Origin: Chitinivibrionales bacterium
GTDB lineage: Bacteria > Fibrobacterota > Chitinivibrionia > Chitinivibrionales > JANQEN01
Length of the DNA: 58,487 bases
Direction: 5' to 3'
Assembly (NCBI GenBank): GCA_028278335.1
Contig: JANQEN010000249.1
Location: 1 to 58,487, forward strand
The notes under the pieces are model-generated. The model saw nothing but the letters and a program-made list of their open reading frames with translations, had not been told where the DNA came from and ran no database searches. Positions 26,088 through 34,572 of this stretch are shown here, piece after piece; the first letter of the stretch is position 1; each line of letters begins with the position of its first letter. Position numbers and translations under genes: made by a program.

Positions 26088-27914
26088 TTACGATTGAGCG
26101 CTTCCCTGATCATTGATCAGAGACTCTAATCGTTTCAGATTTGTTCGATAGGTTTTATTTTTTGGATCGGCTTCACAGGCTTTTTGCAGATGGATCAATG
26201 CTTCGGAGTACTTCTTAGCATAGAGGGCCGATATACCAAGATCAAAATACTCTAATCCTTTAGGACCAGAGGGTGTTTTCGGTTTTTGATGTGATAATTT
26301 TTCTGTAGAGTCATCCTTTTTAGGGACAGGCTCAGATTTCTCAACTTTTGCAAAGGGGATATGGTCTGTTTCAATAATATAGGTGTCCTCTTCCGGGTAC
26401 TCTGATTGTTGCGCACTAAAGTAAGAGGCAATATTTTTTTGTGCTGCGGTGTCGAGCCAAGCTTCTCGATGTTGATAGGTTGACTCCCACATCTCGCTCA
26501 TAGGTAAGGCTGAGGTGTCCTCTTTGGGTACCGGGGGTGACTGTTCTGGTTGCGTTTCTGTAACGGTCTCCTGTTTCTCTTGTGCTAACGAGCCACTTTC
26601 TGAGATTGAATGCTCAAGGGGACCTGTTTGTGAAAGTGTATCTTCACTCTCTAAGTCGAGTTCTGAGCTTGAGTGTTCTAAGTCAACATCGCTATCCTCG
26701 TCGATCGATTCATCATAGTGTTGATCGAGCTCAGCTGCATATTGCAGTAGTTCGCGTAGGTCAATTTCTTGGGTGTCATCCTCAGAAAGAGAATCCTCTT
26801 TTTGAGATTCTGGTTCAGGAGTGGCCAAATATCTTCTAATAATGGTGGTGTCTCGACTGGTCATCTCCTCCTGTGCCTGGTTATGATTGAGTATCTGCTC
26901 TAGCCAAATCCATTGCATTCGTTCTGTTTGGGGGAGCTCTCTAATCTCTTCATGACGCTTCTTGACATACTCCTGTGCTTCCTCAGGCATGGCCTCATGA
27001 TTTTGAAAAATACTGCAAGTAAAGAGTCCGGCCTCTTCTTTAGAAGGATTCAGATTGTTTTTCGTCATGAGCGTGATGAGTTCCTGCTCTAAATTCTCTA
27101 AAGAGGCTTGGCGATTCTCAATTGTACGATCTATGGAACGCATAACAATAGTGTCAAGTTCTGGAGGGATGCCGGGAGTGAGTTTTCCTGGAGGTAGAAT
27201 TCGCTTTTCTTCAATAATCTGAAGAAGGGATTTGGTATCCGGTGCAACATAGGGCAACTTTCCCGTAAGAAGCTCATACAATATTACACCCAGTGCATAC
27301 ACATCAGATTGATCACAGAGATGATTGTTCCGTAGTCGTTCCGGAGCGGAATAGGCTGAGTTATGGGTGAGATAGTGGGGCATCCCGCCATAGGCAAAGG
27401 TGGAAATGGTGGGGAAACCCAAATTGTAACACTTGACCATACCAGCCAGGGAGATGCTAATGTTCGAGGCAGAAATACAGTGCTGCAACATACCTGGCGA
27501 GTGTCCATCAGTTTTATAGCGAGCATAGGCATAGGTTAAGACATGACAAAGGTTGATGACCAAATAGAGCGGAAACCAGGGTGGCGCGTGTAATCCGGAT
27601 CGTTTAAGTTGACGGTTCATTTGTTCTAAAGTAAAGCTGTCAAGGTGCTCGTTGGCAATAAAGTATTTGTTCGCGGCATAGCTACCAAAGTCTAATACAG
27701 AGGCAACATTGGGGTGTTTGAAGGTTATTGCCTGTTCACCCTCTTTTTCTAAAAGTTCCTCAAAGGAGGGCGTCTCATTTTTATGAGGGTAGATGGTCTG
27801 AAGAAAAACGTTTTTTTTCAGATCATTGTAATGAAGATCTGCAAGCCAGGTGTGTCCGCACTTGAGTTCTGAAATTTTAGACTTTACTTTGTAAGAATAG
27901 TTGTTTAGTTGCAT
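26088..27914 (-). CDS. Pseudokinase (degenerate Ser/Thr kinase fold) with C-terminal TPR
   Basis: A 608-residue cytoplasmic protein. Residues 1-290 follow the bacterial Hanks kinase fold: SYSAPERL (activation-segment end), SDVYALGVILYELLTGKLPY, TIVMRSIDRTIENRQAS. The catalytic residues are replaced: Gln 39 stands for the VAIK Lys, QHC (144-146) for HRD, NLG (164-166) for DFG, and the Gly-rich loop is degenerate; Asn 151 is retained. It is therefore predicted to be inactive and to act as a scaffold or ligand/ATP sensor. Residues 350-540 are an acidic linker, and about 545-600 hold a TPR-like helix pair (LGISALYAKKYSEALIHLQK). Ten bases separate it from the hydrogenase V4R gene, so it is probably the first gene of the hydrogenase operon. 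Confidence 0.8.
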   Translation of the reverse strand: MQLNNYSYKVKSKISELKCGHTWLADLHYNDLKKNVFLQTIYPHKNETPSFEELLEKEGEQAITFKHPNVASVLDFGSYAANKYFIANEHLDSFTLEQMNRQLKRSGLHAPPWFPLYLVINLCHVLTYAYARYKTDGHSPGMLQHCISASNISISLAGMVKCYNLGFPTISTFAYGGMPHYLTHNSAYSAPERLRNNHLCDQSDVYALGVILYELLTGKLPYVAPDTKSLLQIIEEKRILPPGKLTPGIPPELDTIVMRSIDRTIENRQASLENLEQELITLMTKNNLNPSKEEAGLFTCSIFQNHEAMPEEAQEYVKKRHEEIRELPQTERMQWIWLEQILNHNQAQEEMTSRDTTIIRRYLATPEPESQKEDSLSEDDTQEIDLRELLQYAAELDQHYDESIDEDSDVDLEHSSSELDLESEDTLSQTGPLEHSISESGSLAQEKQETVTETQPEQSPPVPKEDTSALPMSEMWESTYQHREAWLDTAAQKNIASYFSAQQSEYPEEDTYIIETDHIPFAKVEKSEPVPKKDDSTEKLSHQKPKTPSGPKGLEYFDLGISALYAKKYSEALIHLQKACEADPKNKTYRTNLKRLESLINDQGSAQS

Positions 27915-28259
27915 GATGATAACCAGCTATTTGTCAAGTCTTCTTTACTGTTGCCTATCTTTGGTTTGTTAAGCGCTGAGTAAGATTTACAAGAGAACAA
28001 AATATATAGAGCTATCTCTACTCAGCAATATAAATGTCTTGCTATTACACAAATCTAACAGAACTATACAACTGGCCACCACTGCATAATTATAACCTTA
28101 ATAGAGAGAGAATGCAAAATATTAATAGGTAATTTTAACATTTTTTTGAGGGGTAAAAATTACGACATTTTGTTCACAAGAATATCCATGGTCAGCTTCA
28201 AATAAACATATATTTATAGAGACATAATTATTTCTATCTTCCATATATAGGGGGATCCA
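27915..28259. other. AT-rich divergent promoter region
   Basis: About 345 bases between the leftward pseudokinase-hydrogenase block and a rightward barrel-protein gene. It must contain both promoters. No extra gene, RNA or palindrome of note was seen; a GGGGGATCC stretch just before 28260 includes the ribosome binding site of the rightward gene. Confidence 0.5.
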
Positions 28260-28991
28260 ATGAATAAGTTGCTGGTGTGTTTATCGTTAACAGTAGCGTT
28301 TTTTGTGCAATTCTCGAGTGCTCAGTGCACTAAAGATATAGAATGTAAGGGTAATCGGATTTGTGTTGAGGGTGTCTGTGTCGAACCCAAAGAAGAGAGT
28401 GGTCCATCTGAGTCGCTACCAACACCAACAAATGAAACGACACCACCAGATGGTACTCCTATGGGATCGGGTGCGTTCTATATGAATCTTTCCGGTTTAT
28501 TTCAATTCGGGCCAATTTTTGGCTTCGGGATTCGAGTCGCGCCAAACCTCATTATTGATGCGCATTGGCGTTACTCTTCCTTGGGGTTACTCTATGTTGT
28601 GCTTGCAACCGATGGTTTTGAGGATGAAATGTCCATGGGGTGTATGGCTGCGGGTTCAGGAATTCGGTACTTTTTTCCCAATGAAAAAAAGCCACATCGA
28701 CTCTATGTGGGTGGTCTTTTTGAATATGGTTGGGGAAAAACCCAAAATTTAGCGGAGGAGAACTGGGAGTGGAAAAGTGAGGATGCACAAATTATTATTG
28801 CACCTAATGGGGGATTTCGTTTTCGCTTTGACTCTAATTTCTTTTTAAATCTTGGTGTCTTAGCTGGAGTTGCCATTGATGTGAAAAATGAGTGGTGGTA
28901 TCTTAATAATCCCTCTGTTACCTATGATCAACGGGGCGCTACCTTTTTTGGTATGCTCGAATTCACTTTAGGCTGGGAATTTGGTAGGTAG
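28260..28991 (+). CDS. Exported protein with Cys-rich EB-like N-terminus and beta-barrel-like body
   Basis: A 243-residue exported protein. The signal peptide (LLVCLSLTVAFFVQFSSAQ) ends at about residue 21. The next 25 residues have a regularly spaced four-Cys module (CTKDIECKGNRICVEGVCVE) like the EB/Dickkopf-type mini-domains. After a Pro/Thr/Ser-rich spacer (about 45-70), the remainder alternates beta strands with aromatic ends (FQFGPIFGFGIRVAPNLIID, RLYVGGLFEYGWGK, FNLGVLAGVAIDV-like, FGMLEFTLGWEFGR), typical of small outer-membrane barrels, with the last residue pattern of a C-terminal strand. It is convergent with hoxW, 17 bases apart. Function unknown. Confidence 0.65.
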   Translation: MNKLLVCLSLTVAFFVQFSSAQCTKDIECKGNRICVEGVCVEPKEESGPSESLPTPTNETTPPDGTPMGSGAFYMNLSGLFQFGPIFGFGIRVAPNLIIDAHWRYSSLGLLYVVLATDGFEDEMSMGCMAAGSGIRYFFPNEKKPHRLYVGGLFEYGWGKTQNLAEENWEWKSEDAQIIIAPNGGFRFRFDSNFFLNLGVLAGVAIDVKNEWWYLNNPSVTYDQRGATFFGMLEFTLGWEFGR

Positions 28992-29008
28992 GGAAGAGCC
29001 AATTAGGT

Positions 29009-29488
29009 TTATTGAAGGACAGATTGAAAAGCTTCCTCTGAGGGATTCTCTAAAAGTTTTTGTATAAAATCAAAGGCCTTTTCAAGGTTATCCTTTGCTT
29101 TGTCGGTCATCTCTTCTCGAAGCTCCCACTCATATCCCTTGATCTCTAAAAGATAGGTTCGCGGCTTTTTTTTGTAGAGTTCATGACAGAGTGCCAAAAC
29201 CGAACCGGGAGACATGGCATGGGTGGTAAAGGCGATATCTGCTGCTGGCTGTAAGGTAGTCAATCGAAAGGGTTCTACATCATTCTGAGAAGCATCAGCA
29301 AATATGACAATATCCTTATCAGAAATCTCTAATGCATCTTCTGCATTGAGTTGATAGTTGGAGTCACTAGTAACCCCGGAAAGTTCAAGCTTATCAACCA
29401 TCTCAGAAAGGGCAACCCCGAGCCCATCATCCATGCGCCCGGGATTACCAAAACCATATACAAAAATTGACAAATTGTTCTTAGGCAT
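29009..29488 (-). CDS. hoxW: Hydrogenase maturation protease
   Basis: A 159-residue endopeptidase of the HyaD/HycI/HoxW family. Visible motifs are the N-terminal VYGFGNPGRMDDGLGVAL, the acidic Ni-contact region VIFADAS, and TTHAMSPG with the third ligand His. These enzymes cut the C-terminal tail of the large subunit after the Ni-Fe site is loaded. It overlaps the hoxH gene by eight bases and is the last gene of the hox operon. ATG 29488 is preferred to a TTG at 29506 because family members start just before the VYGFGN strand. It may serve both hydrogenases of the window; specificity is not known. Confidence 0.85.
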   Translation of the reverse strand: MPKNNLSIFVYGFGNPGRMDDGLGVALSEMVDKLELSGVTSDSNYQLNAEDALEISDKDIVIFADASQNDVEPFRLTTLQPAADIAFTTHAMSPGSVLALCHELYKKKPRTYLLEIKGYEWELREEMTDKAKDNLEKAFDFIQKLLENPSEEAFQSVLQ

Positions 29489-30935
29489 TTCTTGATTTCT
29501 TGTCAATCAAGTTACCCGCTGCATCATAGAGATCGATCTCCAGAGGCATCTGACCAATCGCATGGGTCGCACAGCTCAGACAGGGGTCGTACGCTCTAAT
29601 AGCAACCTCAACGCTGTTGAGCATACCTTCGGTAATTTCGGCGTTACCAGCAATGGTGTTTCTGGCAACCGACTCAACGGCGCGGTTCATTGGTTCGTTA
29701 TTATGGGTTGTTGACACGATAAGATTTGCCATCTCAATCTGATCATTTTCATTGATCTTATAGTGGTGGAACAGGGTTCCACGAGGTGCTTCAATAAGTC
29801 CAACACCCTCGTTAACCTTGGTACCCTTAGCAACAAGATCAGTACTCTGTAAATCAGGATCATTAAGCAACTCTTTGATCTTCTCAGCAGAGTGAAGCAA
29901 TTCAATGAGACGAGCCCAATGAAAATGCATTGACATGTTGTTCGGTTTACCATCGGTGTAGGCTTTAAAAGTTTCGAATTCCTTCTGAGCCATAGGGGTG
30001 TCGATAAAATCACAGGTATTAAGGCGAGCAAGAGGACCGACACGGTACCATCCATCCTTTTTACCAATGTGGGTAAGGAAGGGGAACTTCATGTAACTCC
30101 AGGATTTTACCTCTTCACGGATGTGACTGAGATAATCCTGATAGTCAACGTCGTCTAAAATTCTATTACCGTCAGTATCAACAGCGCGCAAGACACCGTG
30201 ATACAGGTCTAAGGCACCATCTTTTCTTACAAGACTTAAATGGTTTGAAGGAAATTCTGCAAAGCCATCAATAAAGTCTTTGTTTTTGCTATGGTAATCT
30301 TTGAAAAGATCAACCGCAGCCTGTGACCAAGTCAACATCTGCTCTATGTTGAGTGGGTCTGCGCCGTTAAGGAATTCATCACGTTCTTCGATGCTTAGAT
30401 TTTTGTTAATACCACCAGGAATCGCGCCAGTACCGTGGATCTTTTTACCAGCAGTGGCACGGATAACTTCCTGACCATATTTACGCATCATAACACCCTG
30501 TACTGCCAGATCCTTAAACTTAAGGGCCACACCAATCACATTGCGGATTGCAGGATCAGCATCAACGCCAAAGAGTAAGTCTGGGGATACAAGATGAAAA
30601 AAGTGAAGAGCATGGGACTGGAACATTTGTCCATAGTGCATAAGGCGACGCATCTTTTCGCCAACTGGGGTTAGGCCATCAGGACCAACACCAACAATGA
30701 CGTCAAGCGCTTTTGCCGCTGCTAAATGGTGAGAGACTGGGCAGATACCGCACAAGCGCTGTACCAATACCGGTGCTTCCCAGTATGGTCTACCCTGAAC
30801 AAAACGTTCAAATCCTCTAAACTCTACTATATGAAATCTACTCTGGGCCACCTGATTATTGTCATCAAGGTGAATGGTCACCTTTCCGTGGCCTTCAACT
30901 CTTGTTATCGGTTCAATGGTTATTTTCTTTCCCAT
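29481..30935 (-). CDS. hoxH: Bidirectional NAD-linked [NiFe] hydrogenase large subunit
   Basis: A 484-residue HoxH-type (group 3d) catalytic subunit. Ni ligands are in RLCGICPVSHH (C62, C65, H69) and DPCLSCATH (C452, C455, H458). A 26-residue tail after His 458 is the expected substrate of HoxW. The N-terminus has EPITRVEGHGKVTI. Together with HoxY it forms the hydrogenase module, which exchanges electrons with NAD(H) through HoxFU in the cytoplasm. ATG 30935 follows GGAG. The gene lies 21 bases after hoxY and is numbered residue-for-residue like the other large subunit at its N-terminal motif, but the two proteins diverge elsewhere. Confidence 0.95.
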   Translation of the reverse strand: MGKKITIEPITRVEGHGKVTIHLDDNNQVAQSRFHIVEFRGFERFVQGRPYWEAPVLVQRLCGICPVSHHLAAAKALDVIVGVGPDGLTPVGEKMRRLMHYGQMFQSHALHFFHLVSPDLLFGVDADPAIRNVIGVALKFKDLAVQGVMMRKYGQEVIRATAGKKIHGTGAIPGGINKNLSIEERDEFLNGADPLNIEQMLTWSQAAVDLFKDYHSKNKDFIDGFAEFPSNHLSLVRKDGALDLYHGVLRAVDTDGNRILDDVDYQDYLSHIREEVKSWSYMKFPFLTHIGKKDGWYRVGPLARLNTCDFIDTPMAQKEFETFKAYTDGKPNNMSMHFHWARLIELLHSAEKIKELLNDPDLQSTDLVAKGTKVNEGVGLIEAPRGTLFHHYKINENDQIEMANLIVSTTHNNEPMNRAVESVARNTIAGNAEITEGMLNSVEVAIRAYDPCLSCATHAIGQMPLEIDLYDAAGNLIDKKSRNA

Positions 30936-30956
30936 GAGTGCTCCGTTATTTAGATG

Positions 30957-31508
30957 TTAATCAAATTTTACTACTTCGTATGGTAATGCCAACTCGCCAC
31001 CGGTTACTAAGGCGGCAACTGCATTCCAAATTAGATCAGCTCTTGGCGGACACCCAGGAAGAAAATAGTCAATCTTCACGATTTCGTGACAGGGATATAC
31101 TCTGTCAAGGATCATGGGTATCTCATCATCATTGGGTAGGATCTTTTTCTCGTTACAATCAGCAACGGTTGGACCGTCGAGGTAAGCCTCTTCGATACAT
31201 TCCTTAATAGGAATACCATTACGCATTGCCGGTAATCCACCCATAATTGCGCATTCACCTAAGGAGATCAGAATGTTACAGTTCTTTCTAAAATCCTTAA
31301 GATTATGTACATTTTCACTGTTACAACAGCCGCCTTCGATTATTCCGATATCGCACTGCTTGGTAAAAGTTTTAATATCGTCAACTGGTGATTTGTTGAA
31401 TTCCACAAGCTCGATAAGGTCGAGAATTCTCTCATCAATATCGAGAATTGACATGTGACATCCAAAACAACCAGCCAGTGATGCTGTAGCGACAACTGGT
31501 TTACTCAT
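30957..31508 (-). CDS. hoxY: Bidirectional hydrogenase small subunit
   Basis: A 183-residue short-form small subunit with only the proximal-cluster region: SLAGCFGCHMSILD (C14, C17), IEGGCCNSENVH, LGECAIMGG and FLPGCPPRADLIWNAVAAL. The missing C-terminal cluster region is normal for HoxY. GGAGG precedes ATG 31508. It lies between hoxU and hoxH in the order seen for soluble NAD-reducing hydrogenases. Confidence 0.95.
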   Translation of the reverse strand: MSKPVVATASLAGCFGCHMSILDIDERILDLIELVEFNKSPVDDIKTFTKQCDIGIIEGGCCNSENVHNLKDFRKNCNILISLGECAIMGGLPAMRNGIPIKECIEEAYLDGPTVADCNEKKILPNDDEIPMILDRVYPCHEIVKIDYFLPGCPPRADLIWNAVAALVTGGELALPYEVVKFD

Positions 31509-31536
31509 TATATGCCTCCATTATGATTTCGCTTTG

Positions 31537-32238
31537 TTATGCATTACTTTCAATATCACTGCCGATAGGAGCAGCGTCATATTTACGTTGACCGATTGGT
31601 GTAACGAATCCTGTCTCTTTCTTGAGGATTGCACCAACCGGACACAACTCCATTGCTTCCTTTGCCTGTTCCTCGGAAAGGTCGGCTGCCAGGGTTTTAT
31701 CCATCTGGATGACCGTTTTATTTCCGCGTTTGGCAACAGCAAACAAGGACTTGCCGTTTGTCGTAATTGAGCTGCGTACACATCGTTTACAGAGGATACA
31801 TCTGTTTTTTTCGATGAGTAGCTTTGGTGATGTGGCATCCAGCTCTTTCCGAGGAAAGGTAAAGTCATAGCGGGGAACCATCATCTGATATTTGTAACAA
31901 AGCGCCTGGAGATCACAGCTTCCACTCTTTTCGCAGGCAGGACAGAAATGATTGCCTTCGACAAACATCATCTCCACAACTGCTTTGCGGATGTTGGTGA
32001 TCTCTTCGGTATTGCTTTCAATTTCAACGCCCTGGGAAACGGTAGCTGAACAGGCGGTCGTCGGAGCACCATTGACCTTGACTGTACAGACACGGCATGT
32101 TGCTGCAGGTTTCAATCCCTCGAAGTCGCAAAGGGTCGGAATGTACACGCCATTCTTCTTTGCTGCGGCAACAATGGTGTCTCCCTTTTCGGCAGTACAC
32201 TGTTTTCCGTCTATTGTAAAGGTAATTTGTTCACTCAT
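31537..32238 (-). CDS. hoxU: Bidirectional hydrogenase diaphorase subunit
   Basis: A 233-residue NuoG-N-terminal-like iron-sulfur subunit. The [2Fe-2S] domain has PTLCDFEGLKPAATCRVC and a fourth Cys in TTACSATV. The His-Cys3 type [4Fe-4S] site is in HFCPACEKSGSCDLQALC. A further Cys set, NRCILCKRCVRSS with a distant CPVGAIL, supplies another cluster. It links HoxF to HoxYH. AAGGAA precedes ATG 32238, 11 bases after the hoxF stop. The first domain is the closest in-window relative of the UGA-containing small [2Fe-2S] protein. Confidence 0.93.
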   Translation of the reverse strand: MSEQITFTIDGKQCTAEKGDTIVAAAKKNGVYIPTLCDFEGLKPAATCRVCTVKVNGAPTTACSATVSQGVEIESNTEEITNIRKAVVEMMFVEGNHFCPACEKSGSCDLQALCYKYQMMVPRYDFTFPRKELDATSPKLLIEKNRCILCKRCVRSSITTNGKSLFAVAKRGNKTVIQMDKTLAADLSEEQAKEAMELCPVGAILKKETGFVTPIGQRKYDAAPIGSDIESNA

Positions 32239-32249
32239 AGTTTCTTCCT

Positions 32250-34043
32250 TTATAGATTGGGTTCTCTTCCGACATATTCACATGAATCAGCAACTGAGGC
32301 AGCCAGATCAAAGGTAGGAACATAGGGGCTCTCTTCTTGGAGCCTGGATTCATACTCTTCCGGCAGATTTTTAATGGTTGTTACAACTGGGTTAAACGAG
32401 GTTTGGCCCAATCCACACCGGTTTGCTGCTTTCATAATTGTCCCAAGTTCGGTAAGTTTCTCTAAATCGGCTTTAGTTCCCTTACCGTTGATAACTTTAT
32501 CCAGAGTCGAACGGATGATGCCATTGCCAGCACGACAGGGCACACAGGATCCACAAGACTCATCGCAGAAGAAATCCACAAAATTACTGACTGTTTCTAA
32601 AATGTCACGGCTTTGATCAAAAACAATGACCGAACCACCGGTTGCAAGGTCACCAAAACAGATTTTCCGTGAGAAGTCCTTGGCACCGACGAAGGTTCCC
32701 GAAGGTCCACCAACCAAGACAGCCTTGGTATTGCTGGCACCGACCATGTCGAGCATTTCCTGTACAGAAAGGCCCCAGGCTACCTCGTAAACGCCAGGTT
32801 TTTCACAATCACCGGAGATGCTCAACACCTTGGTTCCTGCTGATTTATCATTACCGATTCCCTTAAACCATGCAGCACCCTTAACAAGGATCTGTGACAC
32901 TGCTGCAAAGGATTCTACATTGTTAACTGATGTTGGTTTGTCAAGGTAACCCTTTTCAACGGGGAAAGGGGGTCTGATGCGTGGTTCGCCACGTTTGCCT
33001 TCGGCTGATTCGATCAGAGCTGATTCTTCACCGCACACATAGGCGCCTGCACCAAACTGGATACGAAGGTCAAAGTTGAATCCCTCTTTACCAGCGATAT
33101 TATTACCAAGAAGATTTTTCTGACGATAGTCATCCAACACACTTTCAAGGTACTTTTTAAGGTAGGTGTACTCTGCACGAAGGTAAATAATGCCCTGTTG
33201 TGCACCAAGAGCGTATCCACCAACGATCATTCCTTCAACCACAAGCTGAGGTGTTTCAGTAAGGATCACTCGGTCCTTAAATGTACCAGGTTCACCTTCA
33301 TCGGCATTACAAATAAGGTAGCGTTCTTTTTCAGCTGCCTTTGAACAGAATTCCCATTTTAATCCAGTGGGGAATCCTGCACCACCGCGCCCGCGAAGGT
33401 TAGAACTTTTTACCTCGTCAATAACCGCTTCAGGAGCCATCTCAATGCATTTTTTAATGGCACTACCTGATTCAAAGGTGCTGAAAATAACATCACCCTT
33501 TTTCTGGATATTGTTTTTAACCATTGACTGAACAAGGTCGGAGCTATTGACACCATCGCCTAGCTCGGTGACCATTTCTTGTACAGCCTTGCCAGCACGC
33601 ATACCAGCTACCAATTCCTTGGCTTTATCGGCAGTAAGATTTGTAAAGACAACCCCGTTGACAATCGCTGCTGGTTCCTGATCGTTCATTCCGATACAGG
33701 CGGTATTATGCAGGCCGATCACCCCGTCTTCAGTCACGGAACCAAATGTGCATCCAGCTTCCTGCTCAAAAGCTGCTGCCACTGCTGTGCGACCCTTCAT
33801 TTCTGCTACTGCGCTATCATTGAGGTACACAGCATATTTACCAACCGGTTTTTGCGAGAAGAAGTGATAAAAAGAAATTGTCTGCTCAACCTCTACCCGG
33901 GAAATACCAAGGCGCTCAGAAAGCTGCGCAACCGCATCACTGGGAATACATCCTTCCTCAGTTTGAATATCGGTGAGGATATCCATTAAGCGGGTAGCAT
34001 CGCCTTTGTACTTGTCCAGGATTTGATTTAAATCCGTATTCAT
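32250..34043 (-). CDS. hoxF: Bidirectional hydrogenase NAD/FMN diaphorase subunit (NuoE-NuoF fusion)
   Basis: A 597-residue fusion. Residues 1-160 are NuoE-like, but three of the four usual [2Fe-2S] Cys are absent (only TACIGMNDQEP keeps one), so this cluster is probably missing. Residues 180-560 are NuoF-like: LRGRGGAGFPTGLKW (FMN), NADEGEPGTFKDR, GAGAYVCGEESALIES, and the [4Fe-4S] site SCGSCVPCRAGN with a later NRCGLGQ. It oxidises NADH or reduces NAD. It is the first gene of the hoxFUYHW operon, with AAGGTG before ATG 34043. Electrons flow between NAD(H) and the Ni-Fe site through HoxU and HoxY. Confidence 0.95.
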   Translation of the reverse strand: MNTDLNQILDKYKGDATRLMDILTDIQTEEGCIPSDAVAQLSERLGISRVEVEQTISFYHFFSQKPVGKYAVYLNDSAVAEMKGRTAVAAAFEQEAGCTFGSVTEDGVIGLHNTACIGMNDQEPAAIVNGVVFTNLTADKAKELVAGMRAGKAVQEMVTELGDGVNSSDLVQSMVKNNIQKKGDVIFSTFESGSAIKKCIEMAPEAVIDEVKSSNLRGRGGAGFPTGLKWEFCSKAAEKERYLICNADEGEPGTFKDRVILTETPQLVVEGMIVGGYALGAQQGIIYLRAEYTYLKKYLESVLDDYRQKNLLGNNIAGKEGFNFDLRIQFGAGAYVCGEESALIESAEGKRGEPRIRPPFPVEKGYLDKPTSVNNVESFAAVSQILVKGAAWFKGIGNDKSAGTKVLSISGDCEKPGVYEVAWGLSVQEMLDMVGASNTKAVLVGGPSGTFVGAKDFSRKICFGDLATGGSVIVFDQSRDILETVSNFVDFFCDESCGSCVPCRAGNGIIRSTLDKVINGKGTKADLEKLTELGTIMKAANRCGLGQTSFNPVVTTIKNLPEEYESRLQEESPYVPTFDLAASVADSCEYVGREPNL

Positions 34044-34572
34044 CTGCTCACACCTTTTATTAAATGTTAAGAAGTTAAATTATTAATAATTACATCCTTA
34101 AAGTTCACTGCTTACAGGCTTGCCATTAGAATGGTCAAACCATTTGATGTCGTGTTACTGATTATACTCTTTAATTACCCCCTTCAAAAATAATTAAGGT
34201 GAAAAATGTAAAATTTACAGGTAAGATTTTGCTATATCAATAGGTGATTCTCACAGTTCGTGTATAATAGTTATAGATGATTCTAATCCTTCTTAAAATA
34301 TCTTATTACAAGGAATATAAATATAATACATTCTATCCAGAGAACAATAGATATAATAGATTTTAGATGGATACTTCACTATTTTGTATAACATTCAAAA
34401 AAAATGGAAAAGTCAAAAATAATCCACCCAAATAAAATTAAGAAATTATTTTTAATACACAAATAAATAGTGTTTTCTATAAGAAAACAAAAATATTCAT
34501 TTTTATATCAACTTAGGGGTTGAAAAAAGGCTTTTTTCCTTATATTATAAAGTGTAAGGAGAAAATTGTATT
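34044..34572. other. Long AT-rich divergent promoter region
   Basis: About 530 bases between hoxF (leftward) and a TIGR02147 gene (rightward). Very AT-rich. A small ATGGT-CAA-ACCAT inverted repeat (34131-34143) lies about 90-100 bases upstream of hoxF. No gene or RNA was recognised; a well-formed promoter for the rightward gene is listed separately. Confidence 0.5.
34520..34548 (+). promoter_or_regulatory. Putative sigma70-type promoter of the second TIGR02147 locus
   Basis: TTGAAA (34520-34525) and TATTAT (34543-34548) are separated by 17 bases. The ATG follows 24 bases after the -10 box, and AAGGAG is at 34556-34561. The boxes are near-consensus, but the surrounding DNA is AT-rich, so chance matches are possible. 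Confidence 0.55.
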
